A stretch of DNA of 64,000 nucleotides from Methanocrinis alkalitolerans (GTDB lineage Archaea; Halobacteriota; Methanosarcinia; Methanotrichales; Methanotrichaceae), in assembly GCF_029167205.1 (NCBI RefSeq), contig NZ_JARFPL010000006.1, forward strand, positions 1 through 64,000, read 5' to 3'. Positions within the stretch are counted from its first letter, which is position 1; every line of letters begins with the position of its first letter. The translations under genes and the position numbers were made by a program. Below, piece after piece: positions 8,052 to 16,519 of the stretch. A model generated the notes under the pieces. It ran no database searches. It saw only the letters and a list, made by a program, of their open reading frames with translations, and was not told the origin of the DNA.

Positions 8052-10508
8052 TCAGAATATCAGCGAGCCTTCACCGGCTTTTTCGCGTTTGAAGCCCGTA
8101 TCCATATCGTAATAGTGGGGCAGTTCATTAAATGAAACGTATCCGATATTGGAGCCGTCAACGATCAACGAATGCCCAAATTTCTCCGGAACGGAAATCA
8201 TATACTCGCTGAAATCCTTCTTGATATTCAGATATTTTTTCGTCCGTTCTAAATGGTTCTTCTCGGATTGCAGATCCTGGTATCGCCTCCAGATCTCTGC
8301 AGCTTTCTCGTCAATCTCGACAAAGACGTTCACCTTGGGGTAGTCTTCCTCTATGAGCTTGAAATTCTTGCTCAGATCCTTAAATGCCAATCCGGCGATA
8401 TAGGCCAGGTTATCTCTTGAATCCTTGTCACCCATTCCTCTTTTCACAGCTTTGAAATATTGATTATTTAGGTCTAGGAATTCTGATTCTTTGATCGGCT
8501 CTTTGATGGGCTTAAGAATATCCAGGGTCTTGCTCATCAAGAAGGGATCATAGATATATTTATAAAATTCTTTTCTATCGTCTTTTAAAATGAATATCGA
8601 TACTGTGCCCTTATCGTCTTTGGCCGAGTTTCTGTTGCATCTGCCTGCCACCTGGTTGATGGAGTCCAGCGGAGCAAAATCCCTGTAAACAATATCTGCA
8701 TCGATGTCAACTCCTGCTTCTATAAGCTGGGTGCTGACGATGACTTTTCTCCTTCTTTCCGCATTCTTCTCTTTGATCTTATCGATTCTCTCAAGCCTCA
8801 TCTTGGGGATGACGTTAGTAGAAAGGAAGAATCTCTCAGTCTCCTCGAGCTCAAGCTCCTTAACGAACTTGTAGACATCCTGGGCCGATCCGATGGTATT
8901 GAAAACTATCAGAAAATCCTTATTAGGCTTTTCCCTCAGATCATTTTCCAGCATAGCCTTGAATTCATCGAGGTTGAGGGCGTTATCAACTCTCAGGAAT
9001 AGCTGAATTCTATTCAGGCCCCGAAAATACCCCTCTCTTCTCTTCGCTACCTCTTTGATCTCTCCTTCCGACTCATCAAAGATGAGCGGCTGGGTAGCGG
9101 TGATGAAGACAACATAGCTATTGAACTTCTCGCATAGCAGATTCAATGAATCATGTATCAGTTGCCAGTACTGGTGAGGCACAGCCTGCACTTCATCAAG
9201 GATTATTATGGAGTTGATCAGCTTGTTAAACTTGCGAAGCTGCTTATTCCTGTTAGAAAAAAGAGTGTTAAATAGCTGCCAGAAGGTGGTAACGATTATC
9301 TCCGAGTTCCAGCCCTCCAGAAGAAGCAGGCTCTTATCTACATCATACTCGTTCTCTGATGTCTTATATCCCACATCTGCCAGATGGTGATGCTTGAGAA
9401 GAAGCCTAGAATCTTTGGGCTTGCCTCCGTTGGCCAAAACCTCATCAAAGACTTTGTAGTTTTGATCGATTATGCTAAGAAACGGCAGCGCATAGATTAT
9501 TCTGGGCTTGATTTTTCGTTCATTTTCCAATCTCTCCCTTAGCTTCAAGGATAAGGAGAGTGCGGCCAGCGTCTTACCCGTGCCTGTAGGGACATTCAGG
9601 GAGAGGATTCGATCTTCGAGATTCCAAGCCGTGATGCTCTCGATGGCGTCTTCGTAAATCTGATTCCTAAGGTCATTAATGTTGTTTTTATTGGAAGAAA
9701 ACCCTTTAGCATCTCGATATTCGTCAACCAGCTTTGATGAAAGGTCCAAGCGGCCCAGATGAGCGCCGTCCAAGCCTGCGTCGGTCTTATCAGCATCTAA
9801 GAGGGTGGAATAAAGAAACTGAGAGACAAAATACGGATAAATGTTGTTTTCTTCACCCAAGCGTCTCACGAATCGCTTCTCTTTTCTGCCAATTTCTTTA
9901 GCAGAATCTTTCAAAATATAATTGATAATATTACTTAAATCGAATTTTAAGTTGATATTTCCCCTAAATAGAAGCAATGCCAAAATCTCGCTGATTTCTG
10001 CCCTGCCAATGGAATCTATGGAATTTATCTGCTCTTCTGCTACCTTCAATATTTTTTCTTTATCCGCATCAAAATCCTTTATCTCATCCATGGCGTTTAG
10101 AAGATTTCCATGATGCCTTTTCACGGCCATGAAAGATAAAATGGGCAGATAATCGGCCAATCCACCATTACGCCCTGCCTTCCTCAAGTACTCTTTGATC
10201 ACTGCATAAGTAAAAAATGCTGAAAGCAGGCCATGATGAGTGGTATCCTTCGACTTGAGGGACTTTTTCTTCGCCTCATCCTTTTCATCAATGTATTCCT
10301 GGAAGAACCCAGTCGCTTTCCCTACGTCGTGTGTGATTCCAATTAGGTATGCTGCATCTTCCAATAGGTCGGCATCATCTATGTTCAAGGATCTATCTGC
10401 AATGGTTTTCCTGCTCAACTCTCCCACGCGCTGCAGATGATCCACAAGGCGTTTATTCGGATGGGATTTCAGCTTAAAGGAATAAGATTCGCTCGCTACT
10501 TCCGCCAT
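8052..10508 (-). CDS. cas3: Cas3 nuclease-helicase (HD plus SF2), type I-B
   Basis: At 818 residues this is a full-length Cas3. The N-terminal HD nuclease shows His24 (LVDHLQRVG), the HD pair at 60-61 (THDVGKA) and HH at 91-92. The helicase part has Walker A PTGTGKT (about 307-313), a DEVQ box (438-441), motif III TATQP, and the motif V/VI region STQLIEAGVDID ... QVAGRCNRN. The enzyme is recruited by Cascade to nick and degrade target DNA. Its start overlaps the end of cas5 by 35 bases, suggesting translational coupling. Base composition is clearly AT-richer than in cas6 or cas1. Nothing suggests inactivation. Confidence 0.96.
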   Translation of the reverse strand: MAEVASESYSFKLKSHPNKRLVDHLQRVGELSRKTIADRSLNIDDADLLEDAAYLIGITHDVGKATGFFQEYIDEKDEAKKKSLKSKDTTHHGLLSAFFTYAVIKEYLRKAGRNGGLADYLPILSFMAVKRHHGNLLNAMDEIKDFDADKEKILKVAEEQINSIDSIGRAEISEILALLLFRGNINLKFDLSNIINYILKDSAKEIGRKEKRFVRRLGEENNIYPYFVSQFLYSTLLDADKTDAGLDGAHLGRLDLSSKLVDEYRDAKGFSSNKNNINDLRNQIYEDAIESITAWNLEDRILSLNVPTGTGKTLAALSLSLKLRERLENERKIKPRIIYALPFLSIIDQNYKVFDEVLANGGKPKDSRLLLKHHHLADVGYKTSENEYDVDKSLLLLEGWNSEIIVTTFWQLFNTLFSNRNKQLRKFNKLINSIIILDEVQAVPHQYWQLIHDSLNLLCEKFNSYVVFITATQPLIFDESEGEIKEVAKRREGYFRGLNRIQLFLRVDNALNLDEFKAMLENDLREKPNKDFLIVFNTIGSAQDVYKFVKELELEETERFFLSTNVIPKMRLERIDKIKEKNAERRRKVIVSTQLIEAGVDIDADIVYRDFAPLDSINQVAGRCNRNSAKDDKGTVSIFILKDDRKEFYKYIYDPFLMSKTLDILKPIKEPIKESEFLDLNNQYFKAVKRGMGDKDSRDNLAYIAGLAFKDLSKNFKLIEEDYPKVNVFVEIDEKAAEIWRRYQDLQSEKNHLERTKKYLNIKKDFSEYMISVPEKFGHSLIVDGSNIGYVSFNELPHYYDMDTGFKREKAGEGSLIF

Positions 10509-11187
10509 TTTTCAGCTCCCACAATTCGCTAGCCTTCGCTCGAATGCTCTTTCCGTTGCGCTCAAAAAGAATCTCTCGATAATCAGTTACCTCTCTTGCC
10601 TCACCCATCTCGCAGGGCATTACCTCGGAAAAGTACTCTTTGCCCTCCTCGAACTCCGTCTTCTGAATGAACTTCCCAGGTACAACGCTGTCAATTTCCT
10701 GAATCTCTTCCACGGCAGCCATTCGCTCATATTCGCCCACGTACTCAAAATTGCAGATGAGCTCGCTCAGTCCAAGACAGGGCGTATAAATCGATTGGTG
10801 ACTTGAAAGCATCTCTTTGACTTTTTCATAAAATTCTTCGTCCGAATGCGAGAAATAAATCCTGTATTTCGGATCTTTAACAAACTCAAACCTGATCTGC
10901 GTTCGGTTCTTGATCAGGTGCATCTTTAAGGCAGTCTTGGTATCGATCAGGTTTTCGCCTATCCTCACCTTTTTTACGGGAGCCAGGATCCTGCAGCCGA
11001 TCAAAGCACCGTCTCTGAAGAACTTGCAGAAATAATCAGATTTATCAAGGCCAGCAATCGCTCCAATCAATCCCGAGAGCGCGGTCCGGGGCGGAAATGA
11101 ATAGGTGAGGGGAGAGCTGGTAGAGTAATTCTTCCTGAAGTGAGCATAGTCCCCCCACACATCGAATACTATTACTCTATCCTGCAT
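10474..11187 (-). CDS. cas5: Cas5 (Cas5h), Cascade subunit
   Basis: This 237-residue protein opens MQDRVIVFDVWGDYAHFRK and carries SPLTYSFPPRTALSGLIGAI, the conserved N-terminal RAMP block of Cas5 in type I-B (Hmari) systems. Cas5 caps the 5' tag of the crRNA in Cascade and contacts Cas8b. It lies between cas7 (7-bp gap) and cas3 (35-bp overlap) on the same strand, matching the usual cas8b-cas7-cas5-cas3 order. The composition is AT-rich, like its immediate partners. In a system with a separate Cas6, Cas5 is not expected to cleave RNA. Confidence 0.93.
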   Translation of the reverse strand: MQDRVIVFDVWGDYAHFRKNYSTSSPLTYSFPPRTALSGLIGAIAGLDKSDYFCKFFRDGALIGCRILAPVKKVRIGENLIDTKTALKMHLIKNRTQIRFEFVKDPKYRIYFSHSDEEFYEKVKEMLSSHQSIYTPCLGLSELICNFEYVGEYERMAAVEEIQEIDSVVPGKFIQKTEFEEGKEYFSEVMPCEMGEAREVTDYREILFERNGKSIRAKASELWELKNGGSSERILFL

Positions 11188-11194
11188 CGGGACC

Positions 11195-12115
11195 TCAGAA
11201 GGTTATCTGCTTCACTACAATACCAGTAGCCTCTGCCAGATTATCAATTGAAAAATCCGCGCCATCTTTGCAGAAATTCACTCTATCGTCTGAGCATATC
11301 TCGATGTCCTTGATGGAGCCCTTCTCCACTGCCAGTTTATTAACTAGTTCGGATATCTCAAGCTGAAAATCTGCGGTGTCACGTATGCTTTCATGGGGCA
11401 TATCGGTTACTAATTTTATCATCTTATCCAGATCTCCGATGTGATAGTTCTTCTTGCTGTAGTTGACCTTCATAAGAAGCCTTGGAACCTGCCCTGTCTT
11501 GGTTCTGGAGATCAAGCTCTTGGTTCCGTTCCATATGCCGTCCAACAGGAACGTTACGTCCTCTTCTGAAAGGCCAGTGTGCTTAGCGGCATTCTCGTTA
11601 ATTATGCCGTAGAAGAGGATGAGAGAGTACGGCAGAATATCTTCTTCTCGGAAAGTTGCCTGCTTTGAACCTTCCTTCGATGCAAAGGCTCCTGTGCCCT
11701 TTATGTGCTTCATGGTGACGCGATGAAGTGATCGCCCCATCTTGAACTGAACAGGGCCGGTGTAAGTTATCGAGTCCCCTTTAAGGGGGATAACCCCGCC
11801 GAATAGGCGCACGTCGATGCAATCATCTAAAATTTTCTCTGCATTCTCCCCGAAGTCCTTGGCTCGTCTCTTGCCATCCTGAATGAACATGTTTTGCTCA
11901 TCGTAGACAATTTCTCTCACGAATATCTCTAGGCTCTTGAAATCGTGGAGGTAATCTCTGATCGTTCTCTTCAGTCTCACATCGGTTACAATATTCACTC
12001 CTGCCTCTTCATCAATCCTGGGCTTGTTCTCGTCCAGAGGATCGCCGTTAGGATTACCATCCCGAATATCATAGATAAAGAGAATCTCGGACCTGTTCTT
12101 TACTTCCTCGCTCAT
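11195..12115 (-). CDS. cas7: Cas7 (Csh2), Cascade backbone subunit
   Basis: This 306-residue protein carries the Csh2 hallmark EILFIYDIRDGNPNGDP near its N-terminus, followed by RLKRTIRDYL. The middle has PVQFKMGRSLHRV, and TKTGQVPRLLMKVNYS is a typical later block. Multiple copies would coat the spacer part of the crRNA. It is separated by 11-12 bases from cas8b and by 7 from cas5, within the same transcript. Family assignment to type I-B Cas7/Csh2 is firm from these blocks. The coding sequence is AT-rich relative to the genome. Confidence 0.96.
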   Translation of the reverse strand: MSEEVKNRSEILFIYDIRDGNPNGDPLDENKPRIDEEAGVNIVTDVRLKRTIRDYLHDFKSLEIFVREIVYDEQNMFIQDGKRRAKDFGENAEKILDDCIDVRLFGGVIPLKGDSITYTGPVQFKMGRSLHRVTMKHIKGTGAFASKEGSKQATFREEDILPYSLILFYGIINENAAKHTGLSEEDVTFLLDGIWNGTKSLISRTKTGQVPRLLMKVNYSKKNYHIGDLDKMIKLVTDMPHESIRDTADFQLEISELVNKLAVEKGSIKDIEICSDDRVNFCKDGADFSIDNLAEATGIVVKQITF

Positions 12116-12126
12116 CTTTATGCCAC

Positions 12127-13995
12127 CTAATCTATCTGTTCTTTGTCTTCTTTCTCATTCTTGAATAGCTTCTGCATATCCATTCCCAGAACAAAGTAGA
12201 AGCTCAGCTCATCATCGGTCTCTCTCCAGTTGACTCCAGCTAAAATGAAGTGTTGAGCAATAATTGATTCCAGATCTCGATAGTAGTTCTTTCCGTATTC
12301 TTCTAGTTTATTCTGGATTTCCGGAAGGAGCCGTTTGATGAGTGCCTCGTTCATCTTCAAGCCGTGGAGCTTTGTCCGAAACGGCGTGGCTCTCTTGTCC
12401 ATCCACTGGATGTTGAGAAGTTTTTGAGCGAGCACCCCTTCCAGGAATGCCGCTTTCTTGGCATCGCTTGTAAAGAATGATTTATTGGCCTCGAAGAATC
12501 TCTCAACCTTCTGTTCCATCGAAAGACTTTCGAGATTCTCGATAGATTTCAGTCCACCTTTTTCTTCCATTTCTTCCATACCCTCCTTGTAATTTCTAAA
12601 AAGATTAAGCTCCTCTAGATAGTGCAATAGCAGGAAGCCGTTCAAAGTGACGATTTTTGTTTGACGGCTGTTGACGAACTCATCTCTCACTCTCCTCATT
12701 ATAAAATCTAATAGAATATAGTAATTTATTGGGTCTCCAATAAAGGTCTTGTTCACAATTTCCAGGAAGATCTTATCGAAGGTCCTGTTCTTTGACTCTT
12801 GCGGGAAAAATCTCCTAACGACTCCGAAATTGAATTCTAGTGGAATCTTCTCACGCTGAGCCTCACTCAAGAGAAGATCGTTGTAGATCTTGAATCTACC
12901 ATCTACTCTGTCTTTAACTTTAAAAATAAATCTCAATCTAGACGGAAGAACCCCCTCGATGAGGAGCAAAATTCTGTAGGAGGATTGCTCTTTTTTATAA
13001 AATATTAGGCTGTTGCTGATGAAATCCTTCATGTCCTGGACTATATCAAAAATCTCTTCTTCATCCGACGTTATGCTCTTCCTCACTTCGCCAGATAAGT
13101 TCTGCTTTTTCTTTTGAGCCTTTCCGCCTAAAATGTGTAAAATGTCCTGAAAATCGCCACCTAAAGCTAGCTTCGGCACGAGCAAGTATCTGAAGCCATA
13201 AAAGCTGAAGTCGAGTCTCTCCTCAATGTATTTCTTTCCCAGCTCAATACGTGTGGCGCAGTCGAAGCAGATAGGTGTATTCTTCCAGGATTCTGAGACT
13301 TCGAATCCTCCAGCAATGAAGCCAGGCTTGTCAAAGGTGTGAAAAGTCCAGGGAATGGCAAACCCATAGACCTCATCTTTATTCAACTTACATACAGAGC
13401 ATGCTGCCTCTATTCCCTTTGATTCACCCTGAGATTTTTTTATAAAGTATTTATCTTTTCCTTTTCTGAGCAAAATGTTTTTGAAAAGCGGAATATCTTC
13501 GGGATAAAGCATATTCCCATTTTGCTCAATTCCTAAAGTAATAATGGCGTTATCCTTGGAGCTCTTTTGCGAAAATTTCTCGTGCAAAGCTGCTGAGATC
13601 TCTTCTGCATATTTACTGATGGCTAGGCTCATCCTACTAAGCTGATCTTTTTCATCTTTCGAGATCTGGTAGCTGTCATAGTTCTGGAACCATTTTAAGA
13701 ATCTATTCTTGGTTTTTTCTAGATCCCCGGCTATTTTGCTTGTCGGTGTAGCATCGGTGCCATTTGGTGCTCCTTTCTTGTAGAGATATTTTTGGAATTG
13801 CTTGAACTCTTCCAGTTCTACGCGGTTAAAGGTGTATTCTTCACCATTCTCGGTTAAGACTATAATTAACACAAATTTATAATTCCCATTGCTATTAGGA
13901 TTTTCTATAAATGTGGCAAGAAGGTCTTCGCCACCGTTGATTCTTTGAACATATTCTCCTATCTTGCTTACAGCCTCAATCACCCAAATCACCAT
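12127..13995 (-). CDS. cas8b: Cas8b (Csh1), large Cascade subunit
   Basis: This roughly 622-residue protein is placed by position, upstream of cas7 in a type I-B operon, and by a central zinc-finger-like region with CSVC and CFDC pairs separated by about 45 residues (ACSVCKLNKDEVYGFA ... TPICFDCATRIE), as in Csh1/TM1802 proteins. It would recognise the PAM and recruit Cas3. I prefer ATG at 13995 over TTG at 14007, because a TATA-like stretch at about 14010-14018 on the minus strand would place the RNA start within a few bases of this ATG. Large Cas8b proteins diverge fast, so only the Zn motif and context support the name. It is AT-rich. Confidence 0.88.
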   Translation of the reverse strand: MVIWVIEAVSKIGEYVQRINGGEDLLATFIENPNSNGNYKFVLIIVLTENGEEYTFNRVELEEFKQFQKYLYKKGAPNGTDATPTSKIAGDLEKTKNRFLKWFQNYDSYQISKDEKDQLSRMSLAISKYAEEISAALHEKFSQKSSKDNAIITLGIEQNGNMLYPEDIPLFKNILLRKGKDKYFIKKSQGESKGIEAACSVCKLNKDEVYGFAIPWTFHTFDKPGFIAGGFEVSESWKNTPICFDCATRIELGKKYIEERLDFSFYGFRYLLVPKLALGGDFQDILHILGGKAQKKKQNLSGEVRKSITSDEEEIFDIVQDMKDFISNSLIFYKKEQSSYRILLLIEGVLPSRLRFIFKVKDRVDGRFKIYNDLLLSEAQREKIPLEFNFGVVRRFFPQESKNRTFDKIFLEIVNKTFIGDPINYYILLDFIMRRVRDEFVNSRQTKIVTLNGFLLLHYLEELNLFRNYKEGMEEMEEKGGLKSIENLESLSMEQKVERFFEANKSFFTSDAKKAAFLEGVLAQKLLNIQWMDKRATPFRTKLHGLKMNEALIKRLLPEIQNKLEEYGKNYYRDLESIIAQHFILAGVNWRETDDELSFYFVLGMDMQKLFKNEKEDKEQID

Positions 13996-14279
13996 CTTCA
14001 AACGCAAATATTCTTATATGTGCAGTCCATCCGGCATTTCGCATTAACGGTTTGAACGCTCATTAATTTTCCTGCTATCGATTTTTTGAGAATAGATATC
14101 AATCGACTCTGTATAGAGATCAAATAAGGCCAGCTTCATAAAGACTAAGAATATAATTATTAAATTTTTATAATATACTGAATTGTTAATATCGTGTTGA
14201 CAAATTCTAGTAAAATTATTTTAAACAAAATTTAAGTTAAACGTTTGAATTTATGCACATTTTGGCAAGCAATAAATTC
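13996..14279 (-). promoter_or_regulatory. AT-rich intergenic gap with cas8b promoter
   Basis: This 284-bp non-coding gap separates the cas1-cas2-cas4 block from the effector operon and is among the most AT-rich stretches in the window. On the minus strand it contains acatataagaa (about 14009-14019), a TATA element directly before cas8b, which suggests the effector genes have their own promoter and possibly a leaderless mRNA. Long A/T runs at 14155-14260 have no visible gene. Such a stretch may also carry regulator sites, which I cannot identify. Confidence 0.5.
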
Positions 14280-14918
14280 TTAATTTTGCATAGCCTTACT
14301 GCGGAATGCCGGGTCCATGCACCTCGCCTTCTGCTTCGTCCCGTCGGGATAATATTCCCTCTGAATTATCATAAGTATCTCGCGCACCATCTGCTCCGCT
14401 CTCTTATAATCTTTACCCCCGAGGTTTATCTCCTCCACGTGATGATTGCTCCTGGTATAGCAGACGTATCCCCGGTTCACATCGACGCCATAGTGCTCCA
14501 TAATCAGGAGGCCGTAGAGGGCCGCCTGGTACTTATGAGTCCTGTAAACTGTCTTCTTCCACTCTGCGAACTTGTAGTCCATCGGCGCAGCAGTTCCGTC
14601 CTCCAGGAAGAGGACCTCGTCCACCTCTCCTTTGAGGTGATGCCCCCGCGATGTGAGATAGACCGAGATCTCCTTTCTCGTGCATTTGAGCCTCTTTCTC
14701 ACGTAATCCCGGTTCACCTTCTCGCGGCTCTCGTGCAGCTCTCTGCCCTTTAGAACCTTGTAGCGTCTCTCCTCTCGTTGGGCGATGCCCAAGCAGTGCA
14801 TGAAAAATATGAACCGGGGGCAGAAGAGGTACTCCAGGGCGTCGGAGACGGTGATGAATATCTCTTCATCCTTCGCCTTCTCTTCCTCAGCCGACGAAAT
14901 ATCGACCTTTGTCTTCAT
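14280..14918 (-). CDS. cas4: Cas4 RecB-like nuclease lacking two iron-sulfur cysteines
   Basis: This 212-residue protein has the RecB nuclease residues in order: His62 (GRELHE), Asp100 (GEVDEV), Asp114-x-Lys116 (MDYKF) and Gln131 with Tyr135 (QAALY). The first cluster cysteine is present (Cys33, FCPRF). Near the C-terminus the usual pattern CxxCxxxxxC reads C200-MD-P203-AFRSK-A209, so two of three expected cysteines are replaced by Pro and Ala. The 4Fe-4S cluster may be lost or altered. Cas4 trims prespacers and selects the PAM side. It follows cas2 by 7 bases. A one-base indel near the 3' end could also explain the odd tail. Confidence 0.88.
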   Translation of the reverse strand: MKTKVDISSAEEEKAKDEEIFITVSDALEYLFCPRFIFFMHCLGIAQREERRYKVLKGRELHESREKVNRDYVRKRLKCTRKEISVYLTSRGHHLKGEVDEVLFLEDGTAAPMDYKFAEWKKTVYRTHKYQAALYGLLIMEHYGVDVNRGYVCYTRSNHHVEEINLGGKDYKRAEQMVREILMIIQREYYPDGTKQKARCMDPAFRSKAMQN

Positions 14919-14925
14919 CTCGTCC

Positions 14926-15213
14926 TCAGAATACCTTGGTGATGGTCATTCCACTGACCATCTCCTGATCGAACCCCTCGCCGATCAGCTTGATCTTCTC
15001 GAAGCAGCCCTCACACATGGGAAAGACGTAGACCGAGTCCGACTCCTCGATGATCGCCTCGCACTCCAGGGCGAGGGAGTCGGCCTCGTTCCGGTTGAGG
15101 TCCCCGAGAAACGCGCTCTTCTGTACCCGGAAGAGGCCGTAGCCCTTGCAGATCTTCGCCACCCGGCTCCGGATCCTGTCGTCGGTTATATCGTAGATCG
15201 TCCATACCAGCAT
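14926..15213 (-). CDS. cas2: Cas2, adaptation subunit
   Basis: This 95-residue protein begins MLVWTIYDITDDRIRSRV, the ferredoxin-fold beta1 strand with the conserved Asp (YDI) of Cas2, and continues GYGLFRVQKSAFLGDL, another standard block. It forms the dimer bridging two Cas1 dimers in the integration complex. It sits 40 bases after cas1 and 7 before cas4 on the same strand. The coding sequence is GC-rich like the genome. Length and motifs are normal. Confidence 0.95.
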   Translation of the reverse strand: MLVWTIYDITDDRIRSRVAKICKGYGLFRVQKSAFLGDLNRNEADSLALECEAIIEESDSVYVFPMCEGCFEKIKLIGEGFDQEMVSGMTITKVF

Positions 15214-15253
15214 TAGAGACTCCTGCCCTCAGACTCCTGCCTTCTCATCCGTC

Positions 15254-16291
15254 TCATTCTTCTTCCGCGTCCAGGACGTTCACATCGAAGTCCTCCGCAA
15301 GCTCGGTCCCCGGCCGGATCAGCGAGTTGGCTATCCTGTGGCACTCCATCGTGATGGTGTTTCTCACCTTCACGTTTCGCCCCCGGTAGGAGATCGGCTC
15401 CTCCAGGGCTCCGTTCACCGCCTCGATCAGGGCCGCCTTCCCCTCCTTCGAGAGGCCCACCCCCTGCTCCAGCGGCTCGAAGAACTCGTCCTTGATCATG
15501 CGCCGGGTGAATAGATGTACGACGGCCTCATCGATGTAGGTCCGAAAGATCTCGATGATGTCGAAGACGAGGGACTTCTTGTTGTATGAGTCGGTATGGA
15601 GAAACCCCACGTAAGGGTCCAGCCCCGCTATGATGCATCCCTTTTCGACGAGGGAGTAGAGGACGCCGTAACCGTAGTTGAGCATGGCGTTGAACTCGTC
15701 CTTTGCGGGGCTCCTGCTCCTTCCAGGAAAACGATACCGTTCGGGCATTATAGATGAGATCGCCCCGAAGTAGGCCCGAGAGGCCATCCCCTCCAGACCG
15801 AGCATCTCCTGCCTCCGGAAATCTATCGTTCCCCGGAGCTGCTTCATATCGTCCCGGGACCTCTCGATCTCCTGGATGTACCCGTCCAGACCGCCCCCCT
15901 TCTCCGGCCTGGCCTTCTTCAACCGGTTCAGCAGAGCCATCTGATTTTCAAACTTCTTTATGCCCCACTCCTTAGCCAGGTTCAGTCCTTCGGTGCCATC
16001 ATAGATCTCCAGCTGCCTCCTCCTGATCAGCGTCGTGCTCCCAAGCTTCGGGTGCCAGACCCTTCCGTAAGGGTCTCCGTGGGCGTCGAGAAAGACTATG
16101 TCTATGTTGTTGTCTACCGCCATCTTAATGGCATCTGTGGTTATATATGCGGCTGTAGTAATTAAGATGCTATTTATTTTGCCCGCCGCCACTTCAAAGC
16201 TCTTTTCATCCTTCTTTACCAGAAAGCAATCTCCACTTTTTCTTAAATACGACCCATATGTATTGATCACTAGCTGCATTTTATTTATCAC
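15254..16291 (-). CDS. cas1: Cas1 integrase
   Basis: This 345-residue protein is Cas1 of the I-B type. The N-terminal beta domain has LVINTYGSYLRKSGDCFLV. The catalytic helical domain shows Glu in LEGMASRAYFGAIS, His in YVGFLHTDSY and Asp in LVFDIIEIFR, the metal-binding triad of the integrase. It is the first gene of the locus on the minus strand, with an AT-rich upstream stretch (16292-16330) including a TATA-like taataaat. cas2 and cas4 follow. No truncation or missing residue is seen. Confidence 0.96.
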   Translation of the reverse strand: MINKMQLVINTYGSYLRKSGDCFLVKKDEKSFEVAAGKINSILITTAAYITTDAIKMAVDNNIDIVFLDAHGDPYGRVWHPKLGSTTLIRRRQLEIYDGTEGLNLAKEWGIKKFENQMALLNRLKKARPEKGGGLDGYIQEIERSRDDMKQLRGTIDFRRQEMLGLEGMASRAYFGAISSIMPERYRFPGRSRSPAKDEFNAMLNYGYGVLYSLVEKGCIIAGLDPYVGFLHTDSYNKKSLVFDIIEIFRTYIDEAVVHLFTRRMIKDEFFEPLEQGVGLSKEGKAALIEAVNGALEEPISYRGRNVKVRNTITMECHRIANSLIRPGTELAEDFDVNVLDAEEE

Positions 16292-16519
16292 AACCGCAAT
16301 ATCTAAGTAATTTATTAAAATTTAAGTTTTTTGGTCTAGACCTCAGATAATTTTATGCCACTCAAATCCATGCGCTGAAAAGCTGGGCCTATTCCCCCTT
16401 AAAAATAGAGAAATAATGGATGAATGGGCCAAATCATGAAAGTGTATCCCCACTCTTACCCCTCTGCCGAAGGAGTGGCAGACCCTATCCCCCTCTCCTG
16501 CCCCCCTCCCTCTCTCTCC
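16292..16519. promoter_or_regulatory. cas1 promoter region
   Basis: This 228-bp non-coding stretch lies between cas1 and the next minus-strand gene. The cas1-proximal part (16300-16340) is AT-rich and on the minus strand holds aattttaataaatt, a plausible TATA box for the cas1-cas2-cas4 transcript. The rest (16460-16519) is a C-rich pyrimidine tract without a gene. Confidence 0.45.

Noticed and set aside
14280..14300. A frameshift at the cas4 3' end explaining the missing cysteines
   Set aside because: Shifting by one base brings a Cys near the expected place but one residue off, and it does not restore the second Cys. I left it as substitution, with resequencing as the check.
14253..14753. 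A plus-strand frame opposite cas4
   Set aside because: cas4 on the minus strand carries all nuclease residues. The plus frame has no motif or start signals.
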